Below, piece by piece: positions 1 to 8,647 of a stretch of DNA of 39,504 nucleotides. Below the pieces are notes generated by a model. That model ran no database searches. It saw only the letters and a program-made list of their open reading frames with translations, and was not told the DNA's origin. This stretch comes from RGIG250 sp045616885 (GTDB lineage: Bacteria > Bacillota > Negativicutes > Selenomonadales > Selenomonadaceae). Each line of letters starts with the position of its first letter. Positions within the stretch are counted from its first letter, which is position 1. The stretch spans positions 1 through 39,504 of the forward strand of contig JAZLHS010000124.1 of the NCBI GenBank assembly GCA_045616885.1, written 5' to 3'. Both the position numbers and the translations under genes were made by a program.

Positions 1-861
1 AAGGACGGCGCTCACTGCGCTGCCTTCGAAAGCTTCTCCTTCATGAATCTGGGCTACACGCTCGAGCGTGAGCTGGGCCCGGGCGAGGTGGGTGTCTTTG
101 ATGCCGATGGCGTGAAGACACTGGTCTCTCCCGGCAATAAAATGAAGATCTGCACCTTCCTGTGGGTGTATTACGGCTATCCCGCCGCCACCTATGAAGG
201 CGTGAACGTGGAGCAGATGCGCTACAACTGCGGCAAGCTGCTGGCTCGCCGCGACAATGTTGACGTCGATATCGTCGCCGGCGTCCCCGACTCCGGTACC
301 GCTCATGCCGTAGGCTATGCCAACGAGAAGGGCATCCCCTTCTCCCGTCCGTTCATCAAGTATACTCCGACTTGGTCCCGCTCCTTCATGCCCACCAATC
401 AGAAGGTTCGCAATCAGGTTGCTCACATGAAGCTCATTCCCGTTCACGACCTCATCAAGGACAAGCGTCTGCTCCTCATTGACGACTCCATCGTCCGCGG
501 CACTCAGCTCCGCGAGACCACCGAGTTCCTCTATGCCAGCGGTGCCAAGGAAGTCCACATTCGTCCCGCCTGCCCGCCCATCCTCTTCGGCTGCAAGTAC
601 CTGAACTTCTCCCGTTCCAATTCCGAAATGGAGCTCATCGGCCGCGTAGTCATCGAAGAGCTGGAAGGCAAGCCCGCTACTGCTGAGCTGGTGAAGGAAT
701 ACACCGACCCAGATTCCGAAAAGTATCAGAAGATGGTAGACGGCATCTGCAAGAAGCTGAACTTCACCACACTCCGCTTCCATCGCCTCGACGATATGCT
801 GGAATCCGTCGGAATCGGCAAGGACAAGCTCTGCACCTACTGCTGGGACGGCAACGAATAA
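1..861 (+). CDS. Amidophosphoribosyltransferase-like protein (PurF family), 3' part
   Basis: The reading frame is already open at base 1, so the N-terminal glutaminase part lies outside the window; about 286 residues are visible. PurF transfers ammonia from glutamine to PRPP, the first step of purine synthesis. The PRPP loop reads LLLIDDSIVRGTQ, the family signature DDSIVRGT. Upstream is a GVPDSGTAHAVGYA segment typical of the phosphoribosyltransferase fold. The C-terminus ends in CTYCWDGNE, and a CPPILFGC segment lies before it. These cysteines sit where Bacillus-type PurF carries its 4Fe-4S ligands, so a cluster is plausible. The sequence is clearly diverged from ordinary PurF and its neighbours are not pur genes. 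It may be a second PurF-like paralogue with another job; family assignment is firm, exact role is not. ychF follows after 29 bp. Confidence 0.8.
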   Translation, partial: KDGAHCAAFESFSFMNLGYTLERELGPGEVGVFDADGVKTLVSPGNKMKICTFLWVYYGYPAATYEGVNVEQMRYNCGKLLARRDNVDVDIVAGVPDSGTAHAVGYANEKGIPFSRPFIKYTPTWSRSFMPTNQKVRNQVAHMKLIPVHDLIKDKRLLLIDDSIVRGTQLRETTEFLYASGAKEVHIRPACPPILFGCKYLNFSRSNSEMELIGRVVIEELEGKPATAELVKEYTDPDSEKYQKMVDGICKKLNFTTLRFHRLDDMLESVGIGKDKLCTYCWDGNE

Positions 862-890
862 TAAAATACACCTGTCAGGAGAAAATTCTA

Positions 891-1985
891 ATGAAATTAG
901 GAATCGTTGGCCTGCCTAATGTCGGCAAGTCCACCCTCTTTAATGCAATAACCAATGCCGGCGCCGAAGCCGCCAACTACCCCTTCTGCACCATCGAACC
1001 AAATGTAGGCGTCGTAGATGTCCCTGACCACCGCCTGAAGGTTCTCACGGATATGTACAACTCCAAGAAGACCACCCCCGCTGCCGTATCTTTCGTAGAT
1101 ATCGCCGGTCTTGTAAAGGGTGCTTCCTCCGGTGAAGGTCTTGGCAACCAGTTCCTTGAGCATATCCGTCAGGTAGATGCTATCGCTCATGTAGTCCGCT
1201 GCTTCGAGGATGATGACATCACCCACGTTGAGGGCGGTGTCGACCCGATTCGCGATATTGAAATCATCAACACAGAGCTTTGCCTCGCCGATCTGGAGGT
1301 CGTAGAAAAGCGCCTCTCCAAACTGGTTCGACTCATTAAGTCCGGCAGCAAGGAAGCAAAAGCCGAAGAATCTCTGCTGAATCAGATTAAAGAAGGGCTG
1401 TCCGATGCGCAGCCGCTCCGCCGTCAGGATGTCTCCGAGGAGGAGAAGGAACTCATAAAGGATCTGAATCTTCTCACCGACAAGCCCACCCTCTATGTGG
1501 CTAATGTCTCCGAGGATGATGCCGCTGATGCCTCTGCCAATCAGTATGTGGCAAAGGTTGCCCAGTACGCCAAGGAAGAAGGTGCCGAGCTGGTATCCAT
1601 CAGCGCAAAGGTAGAGTCAGAGATTGCCGATCTGGACGATGAAGAAGCCAAAGAATTTCTGGCTGACCTCGGTCTGGAAGAGAGCGGTCTCGACCGTCTC
1701 ATCAAGGCCGCCTTTACCCTGCTGGGACTTCTCACCTTCCTTACCGCCGGCCCCGATGAGTGCCGTGCCTGGACCATCCGTCAGGGTACTACTGCTCCCA
1801 AAGCTGCCGGCAAAATTCACAGCGATATTGAGCGAGGCTTCATCAGAGCAGAAATTGTCAACTACGATGACCTCATCGCCTGCGGCAGCAACGCCGCCGC
1901 CCGTGAGAAGGGCAAGGTTCGTCTGGAAGGCAAGGACTACATCATGCAGGACGGCGATGTAACTTATTTCCGGTTCAATGTATGA
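891..1985 (+). CDS. ychF: Ribosome-binding ATPase YchF (Obg family)
   Basis: Universal P-loop NTPase of the Obg/YchF branch; known members bind ATP rather than GTP and associate with ribosomes, with roles in stress responses. Length of 364 residues is normal for the family. The P-loop GLPNVGKST is at residues 7-15 and a DIAGLVKGAS switch II motif at about 65-75. NVSEDD replaces the NKxD guanine-specificity motif, as expected for YchF. The last ~85 residues (AGPDECRAWTIRQGTTAPKAAG onward) form the TGS domain. Start chosen at ATG 891 because AGGAG lies eight bases upstream. It probably shares a transcript with the preceding purF-like gene. A 224-bp gap with nested inverted repeats and a hairpin separates it from sdaAB. 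Confidence 0.96.
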   Translation: MKLGIVGLPNVGKSTLFNAITNAGAEAANYPFCTIEPNVGVVDVPDHRLKVLTDMYNSKKTTPAAVSFVDIAGLVKGASSGEGLGNQFLEHIRQVDAIAHVVRCFEDDDITHVEGGVDPIRDIEIINTELCLADLEVVEKRLSKLVRLIKSGSKEAKAEESLLNQIKEGLSDAQPLRRQDVSEEEKELIKDLNLLTDKPTLYVANVSEDDAADASANQYVAKVAQYAKEEGAELVSISAKVESEIADLDDEEAKEFLADLGLEESGLDRLIKAAFTLLGLLTFLTAGPDECRAWTIRQGTTAPKAAGKIHSDIERGFIRAEIVNYDDLIACGSNAAAREKGKVRLEGKDYIMQDGDVTYFRFNV

Positions 1986-1991
1986 CGCTCC

Positions 1992-2116
1992 ATAATGCCT
2001 GACAGAAACTCGTTCTCACTCATTTATTCACGCAGCGGTGCTAAGCTCTAACTTCGCATGCTTGCTTGTTAATCGCTAAGCACCGGCGTTCATAATGGTT
2101 TCTTTACAGGCATTAT
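1992..2116 (+). repeat. Nested inverted repeats between ychF and sdaAB
   Basis: Outer arms ATAATGCCTG (1992-2001) and CAGGCATTAT (2107-2116) are perfect complements. An inner pair, CGGTGCTAAGC (about 2035-2045) and GCTAAGCACCG (about 2075-2085), matches at 10 of 11 positions. Together they could fold the RNA into one long hairpin just before the 2140-2166 hairpin. I do not recognise a known riboswitch or repeat family. Confidence 0.5.
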
Positions 2117-2139
2117 CTCACAATAACTTAAATAGAGGA

Positions 2140-2166
2140 AAAACGGCACCATTGCGGTGCCGTTTT
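2140..2166 (+). terminator. Hairpin terminator or attenuator before sdaAB
   Basis: Perfect 11-bp stem AAAACGGCACC / GGTGCCGTTTT with a 5-base loop. It can end the ychF transcript. Because it sits 44 bp before the sdaAB start, it could also act as an attenuator. Confidence 0.75.
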
Positions 2167-2209
2167 CTATGACAATAATCTTCTACGATAATAACCGGAG
2201 AGTGTTAAT

Positions 2210-2872
2210 ATGCACGGTGTATTTGACATCGTTGGACCAATAATGATTGGTCCCTCCAGCTCCCACACCGCCGGAGCCTGCCGTCTCGGGCTTATGTCCC
2301 GGGTCATCCTCGGCAGTCAGCCGACGACCGCCGCCATCGAGCTGGTGGGCTCCTTCGCCGCCACCTATCGAGGCCACGGCACCGACAAGGCAATCATTGC
2401 CGGACTGCTCGGAATGTCTCCGGAGGATGAGCGGCTGCCGTATTCCTTTGACATCGCCAAAGATGTCGGGCTGAACTTCAGCTTTGTTCCGGTGCGAAAA
2501 TCCGGTGTCCACCCCAATACAGCCATCATCCGCCTCACCGACAAGAACGGCCGCAGCGTCAGAGTAGAGGGTGCTTCCATCGGCGGCGGCAACATAATGA
2601 TAACCGAGCTGAACGGCTTCCAGCTGGCTTTGTCCGGTGCACTGCCCTCCATCATCGTAGCGCACCTTGACCGCCCCGGCGTCATTGCCAACATCACCCA
2701 TCTCATTGCCGAGGCCGGTGTAAACATCGCTTCCGTCCGAGACATCCGAGAGAAGCGAGGACAGACTGCTCTCATCGTCATCGAAATGGACGAAGAGCTG
2801 CCGCCGGCATATGTTGAGAGAATATCCGCCAGCCATTATGTCCTCACGGCCTTCACCGTGCCTAAGCTATAA
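2210..2872 (+). CDS. sdaAB: L-serine dehydratase, iron-sulfur-dependent, beta subunit
   Basis: Beta subunit of the two-component Firmicute-type L-serine ammonia-lyase, which converts serine to pyruvate and ammonia using a 4Fe-4S cluster held by the alpha subunit. The family N-terminus is plain: FDIVGPIMIGPSSSHTAGACRLG at about residues 5-27. An ACT regulatory domain occupies the C-terminal ~75 residues (VAHLDRPGVIANITHLIAEAGVNIAS), where serine or another amino acid may act. Length 220 is typical. Start ATG 2210 has a CGGAGAG Shine-Dalgarno about seven bases upstream. The alpha subunit follows 33 bp downstream, so the two are co-transcribed. A hairpin at 2140-2166 immediately before the gene may control expression. 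Confidence 0.95.
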   Translation: MHGVFDIVGPIMIGPSSSHTAGACRLGLMSRVILGSQPTTAAIELVGSFAATYRGHGTDKAIIAGLLGMSPEDERLPYSFDIAKDVGLNFSFVPVRKSGVHPNTAIIRLTDKNGRSVRVEGASIGGGNIMITELNGFQLALSGALPSIIVAHLDRPGVIANITHLIAEAGVNIASVRDIREKRGQTALIVIEMDEELPPAYVERISASHYVLTAFTVPKL

Positions 2873-2905
2873 CTGCTATCGACTCATAAGACGGAGGAAA
2901 TACAA

Positions 2906-3799
2906 ATGCATGATTTTTCGACCATCGCCGAGCTGGTAGCCGAAGCAGAAAAATCCGGCTGGCCAATCAGTAGCGTAGTCATCGCCCACGAAGCCGACGA
3001 ATCACAGAAATCCTACGATGAAGTCGTCGGTCAGATGCGCAACAGCTGGCAGACAATGAAGAACGCCATCGACAAGGGCATTCGCAATCCCGGCAAGTCC
3101 GTCAGCGGACTCACCGGCGGTGACGCTCCAAAAATACACTCCTGGCTCTTTGCCCCCGCTGGAAAATCTTATCTTGGGCCGCTGGCCTGCTGTGCCTGTG
3201 CCGGTGCAGTATCTGTAGCCGAGGTCTCCGCCGGTATGGGCCGCATCGTAGCCTGTCCAACTGCCGGCAGCTGCGGCATCGTCCCGGGAGCGCTCTACGC
3301 TGCCCACCGCTACATGGTAAAGAACGATGAGCCAATCGTCCGTGCTCTCTTCACTGCCGCCGGCTTCGGCATGATAATCGACGAAATGGCCTGCATCGCC
3401 GGAGCCGAAGGCGGCTGTCAGGCTGAGTGCGGCACCGCAGCCGCTATGGCCGCCGCTGCTCTCACCGAGCTTGCCGGAGGAACGCCGGAGGCAGTCGCCC
3501 ACGCCGCGGCTCTCGCGCTGAAAAATCTCCTTGGCCTCGCCTGTGACCCGGTAGCCGGACTGGTGGAGGTGCCCTGCATAAAGCGCAACGGCTTCATCGC
3601 CGTCCACTCCCTCACCGCCGCTGACATGGCTCTGGCGGGAGTCCGCTCTGTCATACCGCCGGACGAGGTGGTAATGGCCATGAAGGAGATAGGCGACCAG
3701 CTGCCGATCGCCCTAAAGGAAACCGCCGCCGGAGGTCTCGCCGCTACGCCTACCGGACGACGACTCAGAGAGCAAATATTCGGCAAGCAACCAGACTAA
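2906..3799 (+). CDS. sdaAA: L-serine dehydratase, iron-sulfur-dependent, alpha subunit
   Basis: Catalytic subunit that binds the oxygen-labile 4Fe-4S cluster and deaminates L-serine to pyruvate. Family marks are SGLTGGDAPKIHSW near residues 67-80, the glycine-rich ACPTAGSCGIVPGAL, and the cysteine segment CIAGAEGGCQAECGTA with a downstream LACDPVAGLVEVPC. These contain the conserved ligand cysteines. Length 297 is typical. GGAGG precedes ATG 2906 by eight bases. It ends 5 bp before a strong hairpin (3805-3840) shared with the convergent EAL gene. Pyruvate made here can feed the pyruvate:ferredoxin oxidoreductase encoded further along, which is a metabolic inference rather than an operon link. 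Confidence 0.95.
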   Translation: MHDFSTIAELVAEAEKSGWPISSVVIAHEADESQKSYDEVVGQMRNSWQTMKNAIDKGIRNPGKSVSGLTGGDAPKIHSWLFAPAGKSYLGPLACCACAGAVSVAEVSAGMGRIVACPTAGSCGIVPGALYAAHRYMVKNDEPIVRALFTAAGFGMIIDEMACIAGAEGGCQAECGTAAAMAAAALTELAGGTPEAVAHAAALALKNLLGLACDPVAGLVEVPCIKRNGFIAVHSLTAADMALAGVRSVIPPDEVVMAMKEIGDQLPIALKETAAGGLAATPTGRRLREQIFGKQPD

Positions 3800-3804
3800 A
3801 CGAC

Positions 3805-3844
3805 AACTGCCGCAGAGGGAATCATCCTTCTGCGGCAGTTTTTA
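3805..3844. terminator. Bidirectional terminator between sdaAA and the EAL gene
   Basis: Perfect 12-bp stem AACTGCCGCAGA (3805-3816) and TCTGCGGCAGTT (3829-3840), followed by TTTA on the plus strand. The convergent EAL gene ends at 3847, so it can serve both transcripts. Confidence 0.85.
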
Positions 3845-3846
3845 TT

Positions 3847-5526
3847 TCATTCAATATTTCGTTCTTTTGCCAGCCGTTCTTCAAAGGCTTCCTGTGAAAG
3901 CGGACGACTATAGAGATAGCCCTGCAGGTAGTTCGCTCCCATATCAGTGACCAGCTTCTCTACCTCTTCGTTCTCGACGCCTTCGACGACAACATTCAGG
4001 TTCAGCTTCTTGGTCATATTGACCATGCTCTCCAGAATGCTCTTGTCGATCTCATTTTTTCCCTCTGCCAATTCCCGGACAAAGGTATGGTCTATCTTCA
4101 CTGAGCCGATGGGGACATTCATCCGCATCATCTCACGGAGGAGGTCAAGGGTAGAATACTCCATGCCGAAGTCATCGAGTGATACGCTGAAGCCCCGCTT
4201 CTCAAGCAGGCAAATATCATTGCCCAACGTCTTGATATCATCCACCTTGCAGCTTTCGGTGAGTTCTATTACCACATCGGTTGGCTCGACTCCCTGCTCG
4301 GCCGAATCCTTCAGTATAGAATCAACAAAATCAAGCTGCTGGAACTGACGGTAGGATACATTGAAGCCGACTCTTATCTTCCCATATTTTTTATTCCAAA
4401 GGCGAGATAAGCTCATTGCTTTCCGTGCCACGAACCGACCAACCGTATTTATCTCGCCGGTCATCTCCAGCAGCGGGATGAACTCCACCGGCGATACGTT
4501 TACTTCTCTGCCGGAAGAGTCCGTGTAGTGCCAGCGCAGCAGGCTCTCACAGGCAAACGTCTTTCTCGTGCGAGAGTCAACAATCGGCTGGAAATTCAGC
4601 TCGAAGCCCTTAAAGTTATCCTTTATGCTCTTCGTCAGTTCTGCACGAAGGAACGCTTGTCGACGATTCTGCTCGCTTATTTCATTCGTATAGAGCTGCA
4701 AGCCTCCCCGCTCCCGCTTCTTCGACACTCTGAGAGCGTTTTCCAGCTTGGCTATCAGCTCATCCTTTATCCGGCCATCCTTCGGATATGCCACGCCCGC
4801 TCCGGTACAGGTCACCATTACTATCTGCCCGGAGGGATGGACTATCTCACAGTTCTTCAGAGACAAGCGGCGGAACATATCACAGGCCTGAGACTCCGTC
4901 GTGTTCTTCATATCTATCAGGAAGCAGTCGCCGAGGAATCGATAGATGACAGTCTCTCCTTCGACCCGCTCTGACAAAAGCTGCGCGACATTACTTATCA
5001 CATAGTTTCCGAAGCTGTAGCCGCGCTGCTCCAAAATTTCACGGAAGTTGTCAATTCCCAGCATCAGCAGAACGCCGCCCCGCGGGTCAAGCACGCGATT
5101 GAAAAATTCATGGGCTGCGTACAGCTTGGTAACCGGGTCAAAAGTATTACGGGCATCAAGACGCGTGAGCATACCGCAGAATATCTTCCTGCCCGCTCCC
5201 TCGTCATCCTGAATCATCGTGCCTCGTCCCTCGACCCATGAATACTCTCCGACGCCATTCATTATTCTGGCTCTCATATCGAAATACTGAGCCTGCCCGG
5301 AGAAAAGCGCACTCAGACCATTCTCATAAGCCTCCCTGTCATTGGGATGAATACGACTGCCCCATTCTTCGGCCAATCCGCGCATCGGCTTGTCAGGCAG
5401 TCCATAATACCGACGGGCATTAGGAGACCAGACAGTCAAGTCCTTCTCCACATCGTGAAGAAACATATAGACACCCTTGGCGGCGTGTCCGAATGCCTCA
5501 AATATCTTGTTCTCCGTAATATCCAC
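3847..5526 (-). CDS. PAS-GGDEF-EAL protein, likely c-di-GMP phosphodiesterase
   Basis: 559 residues, no membrane segment, so probably cytoplasmic. Residues ~10-120 resemble a PAS domain of the PAS_3 kind (SPNARRYYGLP, RIHPNDREAYENG, YSWVEGRG). Residues ~130-285 are a GGDEF fold whose active-site loop reads FLGDCFLI, so cyclase activity is unlikely. Residues ~300-555 form an EAL domain. The signature is ESLLRW, with A replaced by S. The other catalytic positions are kept: N in VGFNVSYRQF, E in VIELTES, DD in SLDDFG, K in SVKIDH, E in VVVEGVE and Q in LQGYLYSRP. It should therefore hydrolyse c-di-GMP to pGpG. GTG start at 5526, with GAGGTG nine bases upstream. It diverges from the GGDEF-ftsH-cyclase-PilZ run across a 256-bp gap, suggesting paired control of opposing activities. 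Confidence 0.9.
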   Translation of the reverse strand: MDITENKIFEAFGHAAKGVYMFLHDVEKDLTVWSPNARRYYGLPDKPMRGLAEEWGSRIHPNDREAYENGLSALFSGQAQYFDMRARIMNGVGEYSWVEGRGTMIQDDEGAGRKIFCGMLTRLDARNTFDPVTKLYAAHEFFNRVLDPRGGVLLMLGIDNFREILEQRGYSFGNYVISNVAQLLSERVEGETVIYRFLGDCFLIDMKNTTESQACDMFRRLSLKNCEIVHPSGQIVMVTCTGAGVAYPKDGRIKDELIAKLENALRVSKKRERGGLQLYTNEISEQNRRQAFLRAELTKSIKDNFKGFELNFQPIVDSRTRKTFACESLLRWHYTDSSGREVNVSPVEFIPLLEMTGEINTVGRFVARKAMSLSRLWNKKYGKIRVGFNVSYRQFQQLDFVDSILKDSAEQGVEPTDVVIELTESCKVDDIKTLGNDICLLEKRGFSVSLDDFGMEYSTLDLLREMMRMNVPIGSVKIDHTFVRELAEGKNEIDKSILESMVNMTKKLNLNVVVEGVENEEVEKLVTDMGANYLQGYLYSRPLSQEAFEERLAKERNIE

Positions 5527-5671
5527 AATCCCACACCTCTATCTTACCATGCTTTTTGTTACATAATTCCAACGAGAGAATATTCAATAATTTTATCACA
5601 ATGCCGCCGTCAAGAAAAGATTTACGCTTCTGTATACAATGCCGCTCTAGTCAAAACTCCTATTTATTGCT

Positions 5672-5700
5672 TTGCATTCGGGACATTGATAATGTATAAT
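5672..5700 (+). promoter_or_regulatory. SigA-type promoter of the GGDEF-ftsH-cyclase-PilZ run
   Basis: TTGCAT (5672-5677), 17-bp spacer, TATAAT (5695-5700). Transcription should start near 5707, leaving a leader of about 75 nt before the ATG at 5783. The rest of the 5527-5782 gap is AT-rich; I could not settle on a promoter for the divergent EAL gene. Confidence 0.65.
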
Positions 5701-5782
5701 GGACTATGTATAAGTATAATGAAATTAATCTTCCAAAGAATTTCACCAGTAAACTATCTGTACTTTATAAAGGAGCACTGCC

Positions 5783-6709
5783 ATGCCTCTAGTATCAGCA
5801 AACGGAAAGAAAATCTCTCCTGCCGAAGTGCGAATGAACGACCTGGCAATGGGACTTCTGCTGTCTCGATTTCAGGCTGTAATCTTCAACTACAGTCCTA
5901 CCGACGATACACTCATCCTTCGCTCGGCATCAGCCGACGGCGAGCCTCTTGCCCTGAAGATTACCCGCTTCGCCGCCTCCCGCTTTCAGGCAGCGGAGGA
6001 AGACCTCGCCGCAATGCCTCAGCTGTCAGTAGTTGCCTATCATTTCCCCTACATCATGAGCCATTCCAACGAAGGTGTTCTGGACTATGCTGACGATGCT
6101 TCCGGCAGCTGGTACCGCATCTACTATCTCCACCGCACCGATGATGCAGGCAACGAGCTCATCGTCGGATTCCTCTCCAATACCAGCGAAGTACAGTCCA
6201 TTCATCGTGAGCTCACCATCAATGCCAGCCGCCATCAGATAACGAAGCTGCCGCTGGCTGATGCCTCTTCTGCTCTGGTAGATCAGGCTATCTCCCGCCT
6301 CACCTCCGGCGAGAAGGGCGTCCTCTTCTACTTCGATCTGGACGACTATCCCAGTCTCATAGAGCAGTACGGACAGCCGGCAGTAGAGTCCTATCTCCGG
6401 CAACTGTCCGATGTCCTCCGCACCGACTTCCGCAGCGGTGACATCATCGGTCAGATGGCAGACGACCAGTTCATCATCTTCTTCAACGGTCACTTCACCA
6501 TTGATGTCATCGAGACAAGAGCGCAGCACCTTATCAATCTTTTCCGCAAGGTGCGCACCGAGCTTATTCCTCCGGTATCCTGCAACCTTGGTGTATCAGT
6601 CACCGGCTCCTCCGGTATCAACTTCACCAACCTGCTTGCCAAGGCAGAGCATTCTCTGGAGACCGCAAAGCGCCGGGGCAAAAACCGCTTCTGCATGTTT
6701 GACGAATAA
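5783..6709 (+). CDS. Degenerate GGDEF-domain protein, probable non-catalytic c-di-GMP or GTP sensor
   Basis: 308 residues without signal peptide or membrane helix. The N-terminal ~140 residues look PAS-like, with a repeated beta pattern (AVIFNYSPTDDTLIL, WYRIYYLHRTDDAGNELIVGF), but identity there is weak. Residues ~165-305 have the GGDEF fold: KGVLFYFDLDDYPSLIEQYGQ is the metal-binding FDLDxF-like segment, and AKRRGKNRFCMFDE is the usual domain end. The signature loop is GQMADDQFIIFF, so the GGDEF motif is lost and cyclase activity is not expected. AAGGAG sits eight bases before ATG 5783. First gene of the run, 33 bp before ftsH. Its job may be to bind GTP or c-di-GMP, or to partner another GGDEF protein; that is inference. 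Confidence 0.75.
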   Translation: MPLVSANGKKISPAEVRMNDLAMGLLLSRFQAVIFNYSPTDDTLILRSASADGEPLALKITRFAASRFQAAEEDLAAMPQLSVVAYHFPYIMSHSNEGVLDYADDASGSWYRIYYLHRTDDAGNELIVGFLSNTSEVQSIHRELTINASRHQITKLPLADASSALVDQAISRLTSGEKGVLFYFDLDDYPSLIEQYGQPAVESYLRQLSDVLRTDFRSGDIIGQMADDQFIIFFNGHFTIDVIETRAQHLINLFRKVRTELIPPVSCNLGVSVTGSSGINFTNLLAKAEHSLETAKRRGKNRFCMFDE

Positions 6710-6742
6710 GAAATACCTCATAATATCTCGGAGTGATACATT

Positions 6743-8647
6743 TTGGCTAAAATACCCAAACCGAAAAATTCCCTTCTCTTCTACTATGGTCTGGCCATCC
6801 TCATTCTGGCCATCTTCAACTGGCTCGGCAAGCCCTACTTCGACGAAGAGAAGGTCAAGACCGTCGACTACAGCACCTTCATTGAGATGACCGAGAGTAA
6901 ATCCATCGAGCGAATCGAAATGGATGAAAATCACATCGTCTTCAAGGGAACCGACGGCAAAAAGTACCAGACCGGTCCCATGATGGACCCAATGCTGGTA
7001 GACCGACTGAAAGAATCCGGCATCCCCTTCGCAGCTGAGATACGGGAGACTCCGTCCCTCATCATGAGTCTCATCGTGAACTGGGTACTGCCTATCCTCA
7101 TATTCTTTGCCCTTGGTCAGTACATGAGCCGCCGGATGTTCGGCGGTGGCAGCGGCGGCCCCGGCAATATGTTCAGCTTCGGCAAGAGCAATGCCAGAGT
7201 CTTTGACCCGGCCAATGCCACCATCCGCTTCAGCGATGTTGCCGGTGAGGACGAAGCAAAGGAAAACCTCTCGGAGATAGTGGACTACCTCCACAATCCC
7301 AACAAGTACACCACCATCGGTGCTTCCATGCCGAAGGGCGTCCTGCTGGTAGGTCCTCCGGGCACAGGCAAGACGATGCTGGCCAAGGCAGTCGCCGGAG
7401 AAGCCGGTGTCCCCTTCTTCTCCATTGCCGGCTCCGAATTCGTAGAAATGTTTGTCGGCATGGGTGCCTCCAAAGTCCGCGACCTCTTCAAGCAGGCAAA
7501 GGAAAAATCTCCCTGCATCGTCTTCATCGACGAGGTTGATGCCATCGGTCAAAAACGCCACGGTACAGTAATGGGCAACGATGAGCGTGAACAGACCCTC
7601 AATCAGCTCCTCACCGAGATGGACGGCTTCGGCGGCAACTCCGGCGTCATCATTCTGGCGGCCACGAACCGCCCCGAGTCTCTTGACCCCGCGCTTCTCC
7701 GTCCCGGTCGCTTCGACCGGCGGGTACCGGTAGAGCTGCCTGACCTGGAAGGCCGTGAGGAGATACTCAAGGTTCATGCCAAGAAGATAAAGACTACCGC
7801 CGATGTAGATTTCCACACCATCGCCCGGATGGCTGCCGGTGCCTCCGGTGCCGAGCTGGCCAACATCATCAATGAAGGTGCGCTCCGAGCTGTCCGCGGC
7901 AACCGTAGCGAAGTCTGCCAAGCCGATCTGGAGGAAAGCGTCGAGGTAGTCATCGCCGGCTATCAGAAGAAGCACCGCATCCTCTCCGACAAGGAGAAAC
8001 GCACTGTCGCCTATCACGAAATCGGTCATGCTCTGGTCGCTGCCCGCCAGTCTGGCTCCGCTCCGGTGCAAAAGATAACCATCATCCCCCGCACCAGTGG
8101 TGCCCTCGGCTACACCATGCAGGTAGAGGAAAAGGATAAGTATCTCCTTTCCCGGGAAGACCTCGAAAACAAGATAGCTACCCTCACCGGCGGCCGAGCC
8201 GCTGAGGATGTCGCCTTCGGTGTCATCACTACCGGTGCAGCAAACGACATCGAGCAGGCTACCAAACTGGCTCGTGGTATGATAAGCCGCTACGGCATGA
8301 GTGATGAATTCGGCATGGTGGCTCTGGAAACAGTGACCAATCAATATCTTGGCGGCGATTCTACGCTCGCCTGCTCGGCTGCAACACAGGAGGCTATCGA
8401 CCGTCAGGTCATCGCTCTTGTCAAGAAGCAGTACGAGACAGCCAAAAACATTCTCATCAAAAACCGCGACGCACTCAACCGCCTCTCTGACTATCTCTAC
8501 GAAAAGGAAACTATCACCGGAGAGGAGTTCATGCAGATTCTCAACCAGTTCCCGACCGATGAGCCGGAGACTGAAAAGGAGGCTGTGATAAATGAGTCAA
8601 CTGAAGCCGTTGGAACGACCGACGATAGTGCGACGATTTATCTCTGA
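6743..8647 (+). CDS. ftsH: ATP-dependent zinc metalloprotease FtsH
   Basis: Membrane-anchored AAA+ protease that degrades misfolded membrane proteins and selected regulators. TTG start at 6743 with GGAG eleven bases before it; the protein begins MAKIPKPKN. Two N-terminal membrane helices at about 10-28 and 105-127 flank an extracytoplasmic domain. Walker A GPPGTGKT is at about 204-211, Walker B CIVFIDEVDAIG follows, and the second region of homology is ATNRPESLDPALLRPGRFDRR. The zinc site HEIGH is at 425-429, with the third ligand in the TTGAANDIEQAT segment. Length of 634 is normal. Unusually, it lies between two GGDEF genes, and its last 56 bases overlap the start of the diguanylate cyclase gene. 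Confidence 0.97.
   Translation: MAKIPKPKNSLLFYYGLAILILAIFNWLGKPYFDEEKVKTVDYSTFIEMTESKSIERIEMDENHIVFKGTDGKKYQTGPMMDPMLVDRLKESGIPFAAEIRETPSLIMSLIVNWVLPILIFFALGQYMSRRMFGGGSGGPGNMFSFGKSNARVFDPANATIRFSDVAGEDEAKENLSEIVDYLHNPNKYTTIGASMPKGVLLVGPPGTGKTMLAKAVAGEAGVPFFSIAGSEFVEMFVGMGASKVRDLFKQAKEKSPCIVFIDEVDAIGQKRHGTVMGNDEREQTLNQLLTEMDGFGGNSGVIILAATNRPESLDPALLRPGRFDRRVPVELPDLEGREEILKVHAKKIKTTADVDFHTIARMAAGASGAELANIINEGALRAVRGNRSEVCQADLEESVEVVIAGYQKKHRILSDKEKRTVAYHEIGHALVAARQSGSAPVQKITIIPRTSGALGYTMQVEEKDKYLLSREDLENKIATLTGGRAAEDVAFGVITTGAANDIEQATKLARGMISRYGMSDEFGMVALETVTNQYLGGDSTLACSAATQEAIDRQVIALVKKQYETAKNILIKNRDALNRLSDYLYEKETITGEEFMQILNQFPTDEPETEKEAVINESTEAVGTTDDSATIYL

Noticed and set aside
6596..8344. 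582-codon open frame antisense to ftsH
   Set aside because: It mirrors the strongly conserved ftsH; its translation is low-complexity and resembles no protein. Long antisense frames arise from the codon bias here.
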